A DNA stretch of 8,200 bases from NCBI GenBank assembly GCA_030609975.1, contig JAUWSR010000165.1:1-8200 (forward strand), given 5' to 3'. This DNA is from Acidobacteriota bacterium (lineage in GTDB: Bacteria > Acidobacteriota > Aminicenantia > Aminicenantales > Aminicenantaceae). The notes beneath the pieces were generated by a model. That model was not told the origin of the DNA. It did not search any database and saw nothing but the letters and a program-made list of their open reading frames with translations. A program made the position numbers and the translations under genes. Position 1 is the first letter of the stretch; the number at the start of each line of letters is the position of its first letter. Of the stretch, positions 1 to 5,780 are shown in pieces.

Positions 1-989
1 ACATCATTTTGAACAGCATATTCGTTGCTGAAGGGAACGATACCTCCCAATAATTTCACTCCAGGTTCAAGGGGAAAGCAAAATGCCTGTTTAAGTGTTT
101 CTCCATTCAAATCCAAGACAATCATTTCATACGAACCATCTTTTTGAGCATATGTGCTGAAATACATTTTTTGCCCCTGAATCTTCATACTGAAAAAGGC
201 AGGATATTCATCTCGAATCCGATAATTGAACCTCTGCTTCAGCTGCTCCCAGTTCTCTGAGGAACGTGTCTCCCGCCAAAATTCGTCTTTAACTTTTTCT
301 GGAACTTTAACGTGTGTAAACTTCCTTTCGATATCAAAAAGATGTTCGCCGCTTTCATTGAAGACAGAAACAAAAAAACCCTTGCGGGAATCGGCAATAT
401 AGATCCTATCGCCTTGGACTGCAGTTTCCAGGCAGTCGGGAATGACCTCAAAATCCACCTTGACGACTTTTGTGCCGGGACGCGGTGGAGGAAGAAGCTG
501 AGGTGAGGGACCTTGGTAGATTTCATTTATTAATGAGAGCTTTGAATCGTAGATATTCACGCTGTGGATAAAATTAGGAGTGCCCTCAAGATTTTTCAGA
601 GGAAGCCCGACATAGTTTGAGCCTACACGCAGCAGAGGATAGTAAATATAGAAGTAGACAAAAGGAATCTTGGTTTGTTTCTGGAATTCTCCATTTTTTG
701 TGAAAGTCATGATCTTTCCCATGGTGTTTACAAAAAATTGGTCATCATGTACAGCTAGATGCGGTCGCGAATTGAACTCGCCCGGCCCCTCGCCGGCGCG
801 GCCGAATTTCCCTTCATACCGAAAGGGCTTTAGGCCATAAATATGGATGGTGTCGCTGTCGCAGATAAAGAGTCGCGAAGAATCAATGGCGATTGACGCC
901 GGCTTAGCCAGTTCTTGCAGATCCGCTACCTTTTCCGCAACAACAGTGACAGAACAGAGCAAAACAAAGATCATTCCGAGAATTTTCAC
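1..989 (-). CDS. Exported 6-bladed beta-propeller protein, C-terminus cut by window edge
   Basis: The frame is open without a stop from the left edge, giving at least 329 residues. Residues 1-18 form a Sec signal peptide (basic start, hydrophobic stretch, likely cleavage after VVA), so the protein should act in the periplasm or at the outer surface. An FGRAGEGPGEF motif lies at residues 62-72. Strand-turn blade units such as RIYIADSRKGFFVSVFNESG and KMYFSTYAQKDGSYEMIVLD fit the 6-bladed beta-propeller (NHL/TolB-like) family, usually about 370-400 residues, so perhaps 50 or more residues are missing. The GTG at 989 is chosen because GGGGAGG sits six bases before it; an in-frame ATG at 1004 adds five residues and has only a weaker GAGGAA about eleven bases upstream. 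No lipobox is seen (the Cys follows LL). The ligand or function is unknown; no enzymatic motif is visible. It follows the minus-strand redox genes after 106 nt and may not belong with them. Confidence 0.82.
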   Translation of the reverse strand, partial: MKILGMIFVLLCSVTVVAEKVADLQELAKPASIAIDSSRLFICDSDTIHIYGLKPFRYEGKFGRAGEGPGEFNSRPHLAVHDDQFFVNTMGKIMTFTKNGEFQKQTKIPFVYFYIYYPLLRVGSNYVGLPLKNLEGTPNFIHSVNIYDSKLSLINEIYQGPSPQLLPPPRPGTKVVKVDFEVIPDCLETAVQGDRIYIADSRKGFFVSVFNESGEHLFDIERKFTHVKVPEKVKDEFWRETRSSENWEQLKQRFNYRIRDEYPAFFSMKIQGQKMYFSTYAQKDGSYEMIVLDLNGETLKQAFCFPLEPGVKLLGGIVPFSNEYAVQND

Positions 990-1110
990 ACGAAGCCTCC
1001 CCATCAAATATTTTGTTCCTCACTGTTATATACGCCTGAAGGCCTGCACGTGCTTATATGATAGGTTTTTGGCTAAAATTGAGGCGGCCAACCCGCACAC
1101 ATCTATTTTA

Positions 1111-1338
1111 TTATTTTCTCTCAGCGTCTGCGCGGGATTCCAGGTCATCCATGACTACCCTAAGTTTGCCCTCGCAGCTTTTTTCTTCGTTTATTAATTG
1201 GTTAATCACTTTGCGAAATTCATCAGACGAGGTCTTTTGTAAGGCATCTTCAAAAAAACGGACACAACCCCTTTTGCGTCCTATGGATAAGGATACGATT
1301 TCGATCATATCTTCCAATTCTTTCAATTTTTTTGACAT
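1111..1338 (-). CDS. Small helical protein resembling a degenerate half ferritin-like (rubrerythrin) domain
   Basis: This 75-residue protein is predicted to be almost entirely alpha-helical and highly charged, with two helices (about residues 5-35 and 37-68) and no signal peptide or membrane segment. The pattern FFEDAL..T...EFRKVINQLINEEKS..GKL resembles one helical pair of rubrerythrin/ferritin-like proteins. The usual iron-ligand Glu in the first helix is Gly20/Arg21 and the usual His of the EExxH motif is Cys55; only Glu51 and Glu52 of that motif remain. Metal binding is therefore doubtful. It begins 21 nt after the cytochrome b5-DUF2231 gene on the same strand, with GGGGGA close before the ATG, so the two are probably co-transcribed. 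It could be a binding partner of that membrane protein or a regulatory peptide. The family assignment rests on helix pattern only and is tentative; that the gene is real is more likely because of spacing and codon structure. Confidence 0.6.
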   Translation of the reverse strand: MSKKLKELEDMIEIVSLSIGRKRGCVRFFEDALQKTSSDEFRKVINQLINEEKSCEGKLRVVMDDLESRADAERK

Positions 1339-1359
1339 GAATCCCCCGATCCAAACCCC

Positions 1360-2034
1360 TTATGAATGAACAAGCTTCCCTCCAGTGTGGCCCAACACCA
1401 TAATGATAGGCATCAGACTCACTTCCAACATTAGAAAGACATAGCTCAGAAAAGATTTGTCAATCAGAATGCTAGGATCGACGGTCCGCCAAACCGAGCA
1501 CACTCCTATGATGACTATAAATATAATGGTAAATCTAATCTTGGTCACGAACACCTGTGTCAATCTCTTCTCAAATCTGATCCGCCAGCTGAAATAGCCT
1601 GAGGCCGCAGTAAAAGGGCTCGATAAGAAACCAAGCACAAGCAGATAATATGAGACCGTCTCAAACGACACTTTCTGCGTGATCAAAAACATCAAGGATA
1701 GCAAGGGGACGACAAAGCCATAAGCGACCGAAAAGTGAGCTGTGATGGGATGGGGATGGATACGTATGATCTTTTCAACTAAAGGAAGCCCGGCAGGCCT
1801 AGCATCTGTAAGCTCCCCGACCAGGCTCAGCTTTTCAATAACGTCTTCACCATGAGGGGCATTGGCCAGGCTCTGAGTCAAGTCCTCTCCCGCACTATGT
1901 ATCCCGAAATGGCCGCCTTCTTTCCAACGCCTATTTTCGGACACATCATACACTCTCTTCTTGTAGGCAATATAGGCAGGACGCCCCTCTTTTCCGTCAT
2001 ATTGTTTCAGCTCAGAGAGTGTAAACTCTTTCAT
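1360..2034 (-). CDS. Cytochrome b5-like domain fused to DUF2231 four-helix membrane domain
   Basis: Residues 1-77 match the cytochrome b5-like haem/steroid-binding fold: the opening FTLSELKQYDGKEGRPAYIAY, then VYDVS, then a His-rich core GGHFGIHSAGEDLT (His42, His46) and His61 before the end of the domain. Residues 89-224 match DUF2231, with IHPHPITAHFSVAYG (His93, His95, His100) leading into about four membrane helices (roughly 97-118, 126-148, 166-183, 195-215) and the typical closing GHTGGKLV (His216). Known b5-like domains bind b-haem through two His; the membrane His residues may ligate haem as well. The inferred role is a membrane electron-transfer or redox-sensing protein with the b5 domain on the cytoplasmic side, since no signal peptide precedes it. 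It has its own promoter about 22 nt upstream and is followed by the small ferritin-like gene. The Shine-Dalgarno is weak. No enzyme activity can be assigned. Confidence 0.88.
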   Translation of the reverse strand: MKEFTLSELKQYDGKEGRPAYIAYKKRVYDVSENRRWKEGGHFGIHSAGEDLTQSLANAPHGEDVIEKLSLVGELTDARPAGLPLVEKIIRIHPHPITAHFSVAYGFVVPLLSLMFLITQKVSFETVSYYLLVLGFLSSPFTAASGYFSWRIRFEKRLTQVFVTKIRFTIIFIVIIGVCSVWRTVDPSILIDKSFLSYVFLMLEVSLMPIIMVLGHTGGKLVHS

Positions 2035-2055
2035 TATCTCAACTTTTTCCTACTT

Positions 2056-2083
2056 ATTATATCGTGTTTCTACATAACGTCAA
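2056..2083 (-). promoter_or_regulatory. Sigma70-type promoter for the cytochrome b5-DUF2231 gene
   Basis: On the minus strand TTGACG (2083-2078) and a perfect TATAAT (2061-2056) are separated by 16 bp. Transcription would start near 2049, giving a leader of only about 15 nt before the ATG at 2034. This indicates that the two genes downstream can be transcribed independently of the hemerythrin pair. Confidence 0.6.
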
Positions 2084-2206
2084 GTGTCCGCATCGTGATC
2101 CGAGCGGCTAGTCATTTTGGGACCAAGGGCACAGGAATAGACATCGATCCGGAGCGAATTCTGGATGCAGAGTCGCAGGCTATATCAAAATAATAGCCCA
2201 GGCTTA

Positions 2207-2761
2207 TCATATTAATTTATCTTGGGCCGCACCCAAACAGAAATAGCTCTTAAACACTCCCGGATCGGTTTCATGGGCCCAGGCTTGGAGGCCTTGCTTT
2301 TGGGCGGCTTCTATCAGGGGAGCAGGCAAAAATGGAGTGATCAGTTCATAGATCTCGCCGGGATTAAGAGTTTTGGCTTCCTGGAGGACACGTTGCACAG
2401 GGTGCTCACCGGCCTCAAGCAGGGGGCGGGCATCCAATGTTTTTGCGATCTGTGATGCCTTAAACCAAGCCGGTGCTTCAGCCGCGGTGACATCTGCATC
2501 CATTTTTGCTGCGAATTCTTCCTGAACGCCTGCCTCTGTTCTCAGCGTGTTGATCATCTCTGTCAGAGATACTTTCCCGATGGCAGCCGCCTGGGAAAGG
2601 GAGGCCACCCTACCCACCGTCTTTCTTAGAACGGGATTGCGCAGCTGTTTGAACTGGGGCGCTAGCTCCAGTAAGGTTTTTTCCAGCTGAGGAAATTTTT
2701 CCAACAGGGCTCCGATCTTTGTCTCAGGACCAATCTGAAATTCTACAGCCGGCTTATCCAT
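2207..2761 (-). CDS. DUF1858/DUF2249 two-domain protein
   Basis: This 184-residue cytoplasmic protein has two small domains joined by an Ala/Glu-rich linker (about 78-100). Residues 5-75 match DUF1858, with IGPETKIGALLEKFPQLEKTLLELAP, a conserved NPVLRKTVGRV stretch and LTEMINTLR. Residues 105-174 match DUF2249, beginning with the typical LDARPLLEAGEHP and continuing through LNPGEIYELITPFLPAPLI and a closing GVFKSYF strand. Both families are of unknown biochemical role but often sit beside or inside hemerythrin-domain proteins, as here. The ATG overlaps the 3' end of the DUF438-hemerythrin-PAS gene by 8 nt (GGGAAG just before it), so translation is very likely coupled and the products probably work together in O2/NO or redox sensing. 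The DUF2249 part has no canonical CxxC or thiol pair; Cys175 is the only cysteine in the protein. Confidence 0.88.
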   Translation of the reverse strand: MDKPAVEFQIGPETKIGALLEKFPQLEKTLLELAPQFKQLRNPVLRKTVGRVASLSQAAAIGKVSLTEMINTLRTEAGVQEEFAAKMDADVTAAEAPAWFKASQIAKTLDARPLLEAGEHPVQRVLQEAKTLNPGEIYELITPFLPAPLIEAAQKQGLQAWAHETDPGVFKSYFCLGAAQDKLI

Positions 2762-4004
2762 CTTCCCTGTCCTTTTGGGCGTACTGAAGAAGCCGCTGTT
2801 CTCCTTCCAGCTTCCTTTTTTCGGTCAGATCCTGACTGACTTCCAAGGTCCCGAGATAATCGCCCTCATCGCCCCTCATGGCAAAATATTCGATATGGAT
2901 AAATCTATCGTTGAGGCAGATCCAAAAGGCGGCATTATCCTCCCGCCCGGCTTTAAAATCATCCAGGATCTTTTCCACAATATTCACACTCGAGGGCGGA
3001 TGGCACTGCTGGATTTTTCGGCCCAGGATAGCGCGACTGCGCGCGAAGATCCGTTCTCTCCCTTGCGTGAAATATCTCACTCTGTCTTCCTTATCTACAA
3101 AGGTCATGTCAAAGGGTATCGTATTCAGAATAGAGGTCAGTTCCTGTACATCGAAACTGCCGCTGGGCAGCTGGATCTTGCCGGTTTCATCAGCCGCAGC
3201 CTCTTCGACCTCAACTCCCTCCGGCTTCCAGGTATCCTTGGGATCGTATAAACAGTAGCCGTATTCGATACTCTGTCTTTCGATCTCAAACCATTCCTTA
3301 TCCTCCAAAGTGTCCAAACACATGGGGAGGAGGATCTCTTCCTCCTTGCTGATCATGTCGTCTATTGCCTGGGAAGCTGGTTTCAAAACAAGATCGATCA
3401 CGGTCTTCGCTTCTTCCGGCGTAATCTCTGCAGCCGCCCCAAAAGCTTCCATGGCAGCTTTCAAAAACTCACGGGTTTCATCATGTTTGCCCCACATCAC
3501 CGTGGGAGGACCGGTCACTCCGTGTTTTTCCAGGAAGGGAAAAAGCAGATACTCTTTGCGAAGGTAGTGCTTTTCCACATCCATTAAATTGTTGAAGTAC
3601 CGGTGAATATCGTTTAAAAGCGGCTGCAGTTTTGTTTGATCCTCAGTTTTCTTTATCTCATCATATAAAAGGTTCAAGGCTTGGATTTCCTTACGCAAAG
3701 CCCGGTTTTCTTCCTTAAAAGTATGAACAGGATGACCTGGGGGGGCCGTTTTAGCCTCGCTGTGATCCAGGATCCCATCCAGGGCCGCGGTATGGATATC
3801 GCACAGCTTAAGGATTTCTTCCTGGGGCAGGCCTTCAGCTATCAGCTCCTGTTCCACTTCCACGACATCGTTGTAGGGCACTGATCCCATCAACCTGGTC
3901 AACTGCGTACGGACGGCATCCGGTGCCGTGCCTTCATGCAATTGAAGTATCATATGTTTGAGCAGCTTTTTTCGTTTCTGGGCATTGTTGATCAATTCAC
4001 TCAT
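2754..4004 (-). CDS. DUF438-hemerythrin-PAS sensor or scavenger protein
   Basis: The 416 residues show the full architecture of the DUF438 family. Residues 5-75 are DUF438 (KRKKLLKHMILQLHEG, then VEVEQELIAEGLPQEEI). Residues 88-235 are a hemerythrin-like helical bundle with likely diiron ligands in HPVH (91-94), EKHYLRKEYLLFPFLEKHG (His146, Glu151, His161), WGKHDETR (His174) and KEEEILLPM (Glu222/223). Residues 285-400 are a PAS domain with the family hallmarks CHPPSSV (334-340), DDFKAGR, AAFWI and GTLEVSQDLTEKR. No kinase, HTH or other output domain follows, so signal output would be through protein contact, probably with the coupled DUF1858/DUF2249 protein. Diiron hemerythrin folds bind O2 and NO; a role in sensing, storing or removing these gases is inferred. 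The start is supported by AGGAG six bases before the ATG. It is transcribed divergently from the tetrahaem cytochrome operon. Confidence 0.93.
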   Translation of the reverse strand: MSELINNAQKRKKLLKHMILQLHEGTAPDAVRTQLTRLMGSVPYNDVVEVEQELIAEGLPQEEILKLCDIHTAALDGILDHSEAKTAPPGHPVHTFKEENRALRKEIQALNLLYDEIKKTEDQTKLQPLLNDIHRYFNNLMDVEKHYLRKEYLLFPFLEKHGVTGPPTVMWGKHDETREFLKAAMEAFGAAAEITPEEAKTVIDLVLKPASQAIDDMISKEEEILLPMCLDTLEDKEWFEIERQSIEYGYCLYDPKDTWKPEGVEVEEAAADETGKIQLPSGSFDVQELTSILNTIPFDMTFVDKEDRVRYFTQGRERIFARSRAILGRKIQQCHPPSSVNIVEKILDDFKAGREDNAAFWICLNDRFIHIEYFAMRGDEGDYLGTLEVSQDLTEKRKLEGEQRLLQYAQKDREDG

Positions 4005-4073
4005 TGTTTTCTCCTAAATATTCCTTATCTAATGGTATCAGAGTAATATTGACATCGTTTACAAAGTATAACA

Positions 4074-4087
4074 TTGACCAAAGTCAC
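4074..4087. promoter_or_regulatory. FNR/DNR-like palindrome (candidate operator)
   Basis: TTGAC-CAAA-GTCAC matches the CRP/FNR-superfamily pattern TTGAC-N4-GTCAA at nine of ten arm positions. Its centre is about 77 bp upstream of the hemerythrin start codon. With the TATACT at 4070-4065 the site would lie between -10 and -35 (repressor position); with a weaker -10 near 4051-4046 it would sit near -41.5 (activator position). FNR/DNR/HcpR-type regulators respond to low O2 or NO, which fits both flanking operons. A single near-match is suggestive only. Confidence 0.35.
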
Positions 4088-4201
4088 ATTTCTTGAAAAA
4101 TCCAAATAAATTATTGTTTAGAGAGCACAATCTGCTTAGTGCAGCCATTTCTGCCTAAAAACTGAGCATCTAAGAAGATCTTTCTAACTAGCGCTCTACA
4201 C

Positions 4202-4224
4202 AACTCATTCTAATAGCATGAGTT
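4202..4224. repeat. 7-bp inverted repeat, AACTCAT / ATGAGTT
   Basis: AACTCAT (4202-4208) and ATGAGTT (4218-4224) are perfect complements across a 9-nt loop. There is no T-run on either side, so it is a poor intrinsic terminator; an operator or a chance hairpin are the alternatives. On the minus strand it lies directly behind the possible DUF2249-tail remnant. Confidence 0.3.
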
Positions 4225-4234
4225 ACACAGGGCT

Positions 4235-4264
4235 ATCATGGGCCGCCCCCAAACGAAAAACAGA
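4235..4264 (-). pseudogene. Possible remnant of a DUF2249-type gene 3' end
   Basis: On the minus strand these ten codons read SVFRLGAAHD, against SYFCLGAAQD at the end of the intact DUF1858/DUF2249 gene (codons at 2248-2219). Seven of ten residues agree, and 20 of 24 bases agree over 4235-4258. An in-frame stop follows three codons later, much as in the intact gene. No homology is seen further upstream, so if real it is only a scar of a lost tandem or rearranged copy. Chance similarity cannot be excluded. Confidence 0.25.
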
Positions 4265-4270
4265 CATGGT

Positions 4271-4299
4271 TTGACATTTGTGGGGATTCGTTGTAAATA
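4271..4299 (+). promoter_or_regulatory. Candidate promoter of the tetrahaem cytochrome operon
   Basis: A perfect TTGACA (4271-4276) is followed after 17 bp by TAAATA (4294-4299), a weak -10. Transcription would begin near 4306, about 40 nt before the ATG at 4348. The strong -35 with a poor -10 would suit activator-dependent expression. Confidence 0.4.
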
Positions 4300-4347
4300 A
4301 GCTTAGTAATTCGGGATATTTCATAGGATTTAGGTCGGGTAGATAAA

Positions 4348-4848
4348 ATGAAAAAATTTGGATTAGCTACGGGCTTTATCGCGGTTTTCCTTGTCAGCTT
4401 TCTGTTCAGCCCTCGCATGCTGGCACAACAGGATATCCAAGTGCCGCCGCCTCCCCTCAGCGAGGACTTTTTTCCCTGTATGGAATGCCACGCAGATATG
4501 GACCCCAATCCGGAACGGCGCGTACTGGAAGAATTTCACGACGATATCGAACTCGCACATGATGAGGAGAACCGATGGTGTATGGACTGCCATGATGCCG
4601 AAAATCGCAACATGCTGCATTCAGCCAGCGGAGAATTGATCAAATTCGAAGAATCTTACAAATTGTGCGGGCAGTGCCATGGCCCCAAGCTCAGAGATTG
4701 GAAAGCGGGCATCCATGGACGCAGGACCGGCATGTGGAACGGACAAAAGGAATACCTTCTGTGTGCTCACTGCCACAATCCTCATTCCCCTCGATATGAG
4801 AGCATGAAACCGGAACCCGCCCCTCTAAAGCCGGGGAAGATCAAATGA
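4348..4848 (+). CDS. Periplasmic tetrahaem cytochrome c
   Basis: A Sec signal peptide (residues 1-26, MKKF then a hydrophobic stretch ending MLAQ) leads to a 140-residue periplasmic protein. Four CxxCH haem c attachment motifs lie at CMECH (44-48), CMDCH (78-82), CGQCH (107-111) and CAHCH (139-143). Other His residues (64, 71, 91, 123, 146) can supply sixth ligands for bis-His haems. A proline-rich spacer follows the signal peptide (PPPP at 33-36), and the C-terminus is proline/lysine-rich. The ATGA overlap with the next gene shows tight coupling. With the iron-sulfur and NrfD subunits it should carry electrons between the quinone pool and a periplasmic partner. It resembles the small multihaem subunits of DsrJOP- and Geobacter Cbc-type complexes but has four haems where DsrJ has three; exact family membership is not certain. 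The Shine-Dalgarno before the ATG is weak. Confidence 0.93.
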   Translation: MKKFGLATGFIAVFLVSFLFSPRMLAQQDIQVPPPPLSEDFFPCMECHADMDPNPERRVLEEFHDDIELAHDEENRWCMDCHDAENRNMLHSASGELIKFEESYKLCGQCHGPKLRDWKAGIHGRRTGMWNGQKEYLLCAHCHNPHSPRYESMKPEPAPLKPGKIK

Positions 4849-5759
4849 GCGTAAAAAAAACCGTCCTCTCACCTAATAAATTAAACCGGAGAAACTTTCT
4901 TAAAGCTGCAGCCGTGACCTCTTCCACAGCTGCACTTGCTGCCTGCGGTTCCAAAGAAGCGCGCGAGGAGTTTTTGCAGAGGGATTTCCGGTCCCTGTCT
5001 CAGGATCAGATCGCCAAAGTCCTGCAGCGGCTGGAAACTCAGTATGAACGGGAATACGGGGTAAAGTTTACAGTTTCTGCTAAAGAACCTATCCCGGAAA
5101 CATTTTTCGGCTATGCCTTAGACATTTCCCGCTGTATCGGCTGCCGCAAATGTGTCTATGCCTGCGTGGAAGAAAACAACCAAACCCTGGAGCCACAGAT
5201 GCACTGGATCCAGGTCTTGGAGATGGAGAAAGAGAAGGGCGTCGATTTTTTGCACTCCAACCTGTATTACGATCACGAAGAGGTACCCCATGAAGGACAC
5301 TTTTACTTACCGGTTCAGTGTCAGCAGTGCAAAAACCCTCCTTGTGTAAAAGCCTGCCCGGTCGGTGCCACCTGGGCCACCGAAGATGGGATCGTGGTGG
5401 TGGATTACAATTGGTGCATCGGCTGCCGCAGCTGCATGGCGGCCTGTCCCTATGGCGCCCGGCATTACAATTGGGGAAAAATACAGCTTGAGGCAGAGAA
5501 CATAAATCCCGATACGCACTATCTCGGCAACCGCCCTCGATATAAAGGAGCCGTGGAAAAATGCACCTTCTGTATCCAGCGGGTTCGAGAGGGCCGTTAT
5601 CCTAAATGTGTCGAGGTCTGTCCTGTAGGAGCCCGAAAATTCGGGAATCTGTTGGACAAAGACAGCGAGATCCGCTACATCCTGGAAAACAAGCGGGTAT
5701 TGATCCTCAAAGAAGAGCTCAACACGCAGCCCAAGTTCTATTACTTTTACGGAACCTAA
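4845..5759 (+). CDS. Tat-exported ferredoxin-like subunit with four [4Fe-4S] sites (DsrO/HybA/NrfC type)
   Basis: The N-terminus carries a twin-arginine signal, NRRNFLKAA (Arg15, Arg16), followed by LAAC at 31-34, which also fits a lipobox, so the mature protein may be a lipid-anchored periplasmic lipoprotein. Sixteen cysteines form four cluster motifs: Cys97/100/103/107, Cys159/162/167/171, Cys191/194/197/201 and Cys240/243/255/259. This is the standard set for the electron-transfer subunits of the DMSO-reductase-type and NrfC/DsrO/HybA families. At 304 residues it is longer than DmsB-type subunits, because of the region between the signal and the first cluster (about 36-88). The start overlaps the cytochrome stop as ATGA, with GGGGAAG before it. 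It should conduct electrons between the NrfD membrane subunit and the tetrahaem cytochrome. Confidence 0.94.
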   Translation: MSVKKTVLSPNKLNRRNFLKAAAVTSSTAALAACGSKEAREEFLQRDFRSLSQDQIAKVLQRLETQYEREYGVKFTVSAKEPIPETFFGYALDISRCIGCRKCVYACVEENNQTLEPQMHWIQVLEMEKEKGVDFLHSNLYYDHEEVPHEGHFYLPVQCQQCKNPPCVKACPVGATWATEDGIVVVDYNWCIGCRSCMAACPYGARHYNWGKIQLEAENINPDTHYLGNRPRYKGAVEKCTFCIQRVREGRYPKCVEVCPVGARKFGNLLDKDSEIRYILENKRVLILKEELNTQPKFYYFYGT

Positions 5760-5780
5760 GATCATGAATGAGGTGCTAGA

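Larger units (their letters stand above)
4005..4347. promoter_or_regulatory. Divergent intergenic control region (343 nt)
   Basis: This gap separates the 5' ends of the hemerythrin gene (minus) and the tetrahaem cytochrome gene (plus). It holds a FNR/DNR-like palindrome at 4074-4087, a minus-strand TATACT hexamer at 4070-4065 without a clear -35, a candidate plus-strand promoter at 4271-4299, a 7-bp inverted repeat at 4202-4224 and a possible DUF2249-tail remnant at 4235-4264. The stretch 4088-4200 is AT-rich; short palindromes AAGATCTT and CTGC-TTAGT-GCAG occur there without an evident role. No convincing intact gene is seen in either strand. Confidence 0.6.

Noticed and set aside
239..526. 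Minus-strand open frame of 95 residues
   Set aside because: It is another frame of the same strand inside the longer beta-propeller gene, which runs open to the left edge and has a signal peptide.
1852..2193. Plus-strand open frame of 113 residues
   Set aside because: It overlaps the cytochrome b5 domain gene antisense and runs through its promoter; no recognisable domain.
2775..3251. Plus-strand open frame of 158 residues
   Set aside because: It lies wholly antisense to the DUF438-hemerythrin-PAS gene, whose domains are clear; the composition is not protein-like for any family I recognise.
4049..4072. Plus-strand TTGACA (4049-4054) with TATAAC (4067-4072)
   Set aside because: The spacing is only 12 bp, too short for a sigma70 promoter.
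4236..4508. Minus-strand open frame of 90 residues opposite the tetrahaem cytochrome start
   Set aside because: Most of it is antisense to the signal peptide and first haem motif of the cytochrome; its frame differs from the DUF2249-like echo at its end.
5307..5765. Minus-strand open frame of 152 residues
   Set aside because: Antisense shadow of the iron-sulfur subunit; cysteine cluster motifs on the plus strand settle the coding strand.
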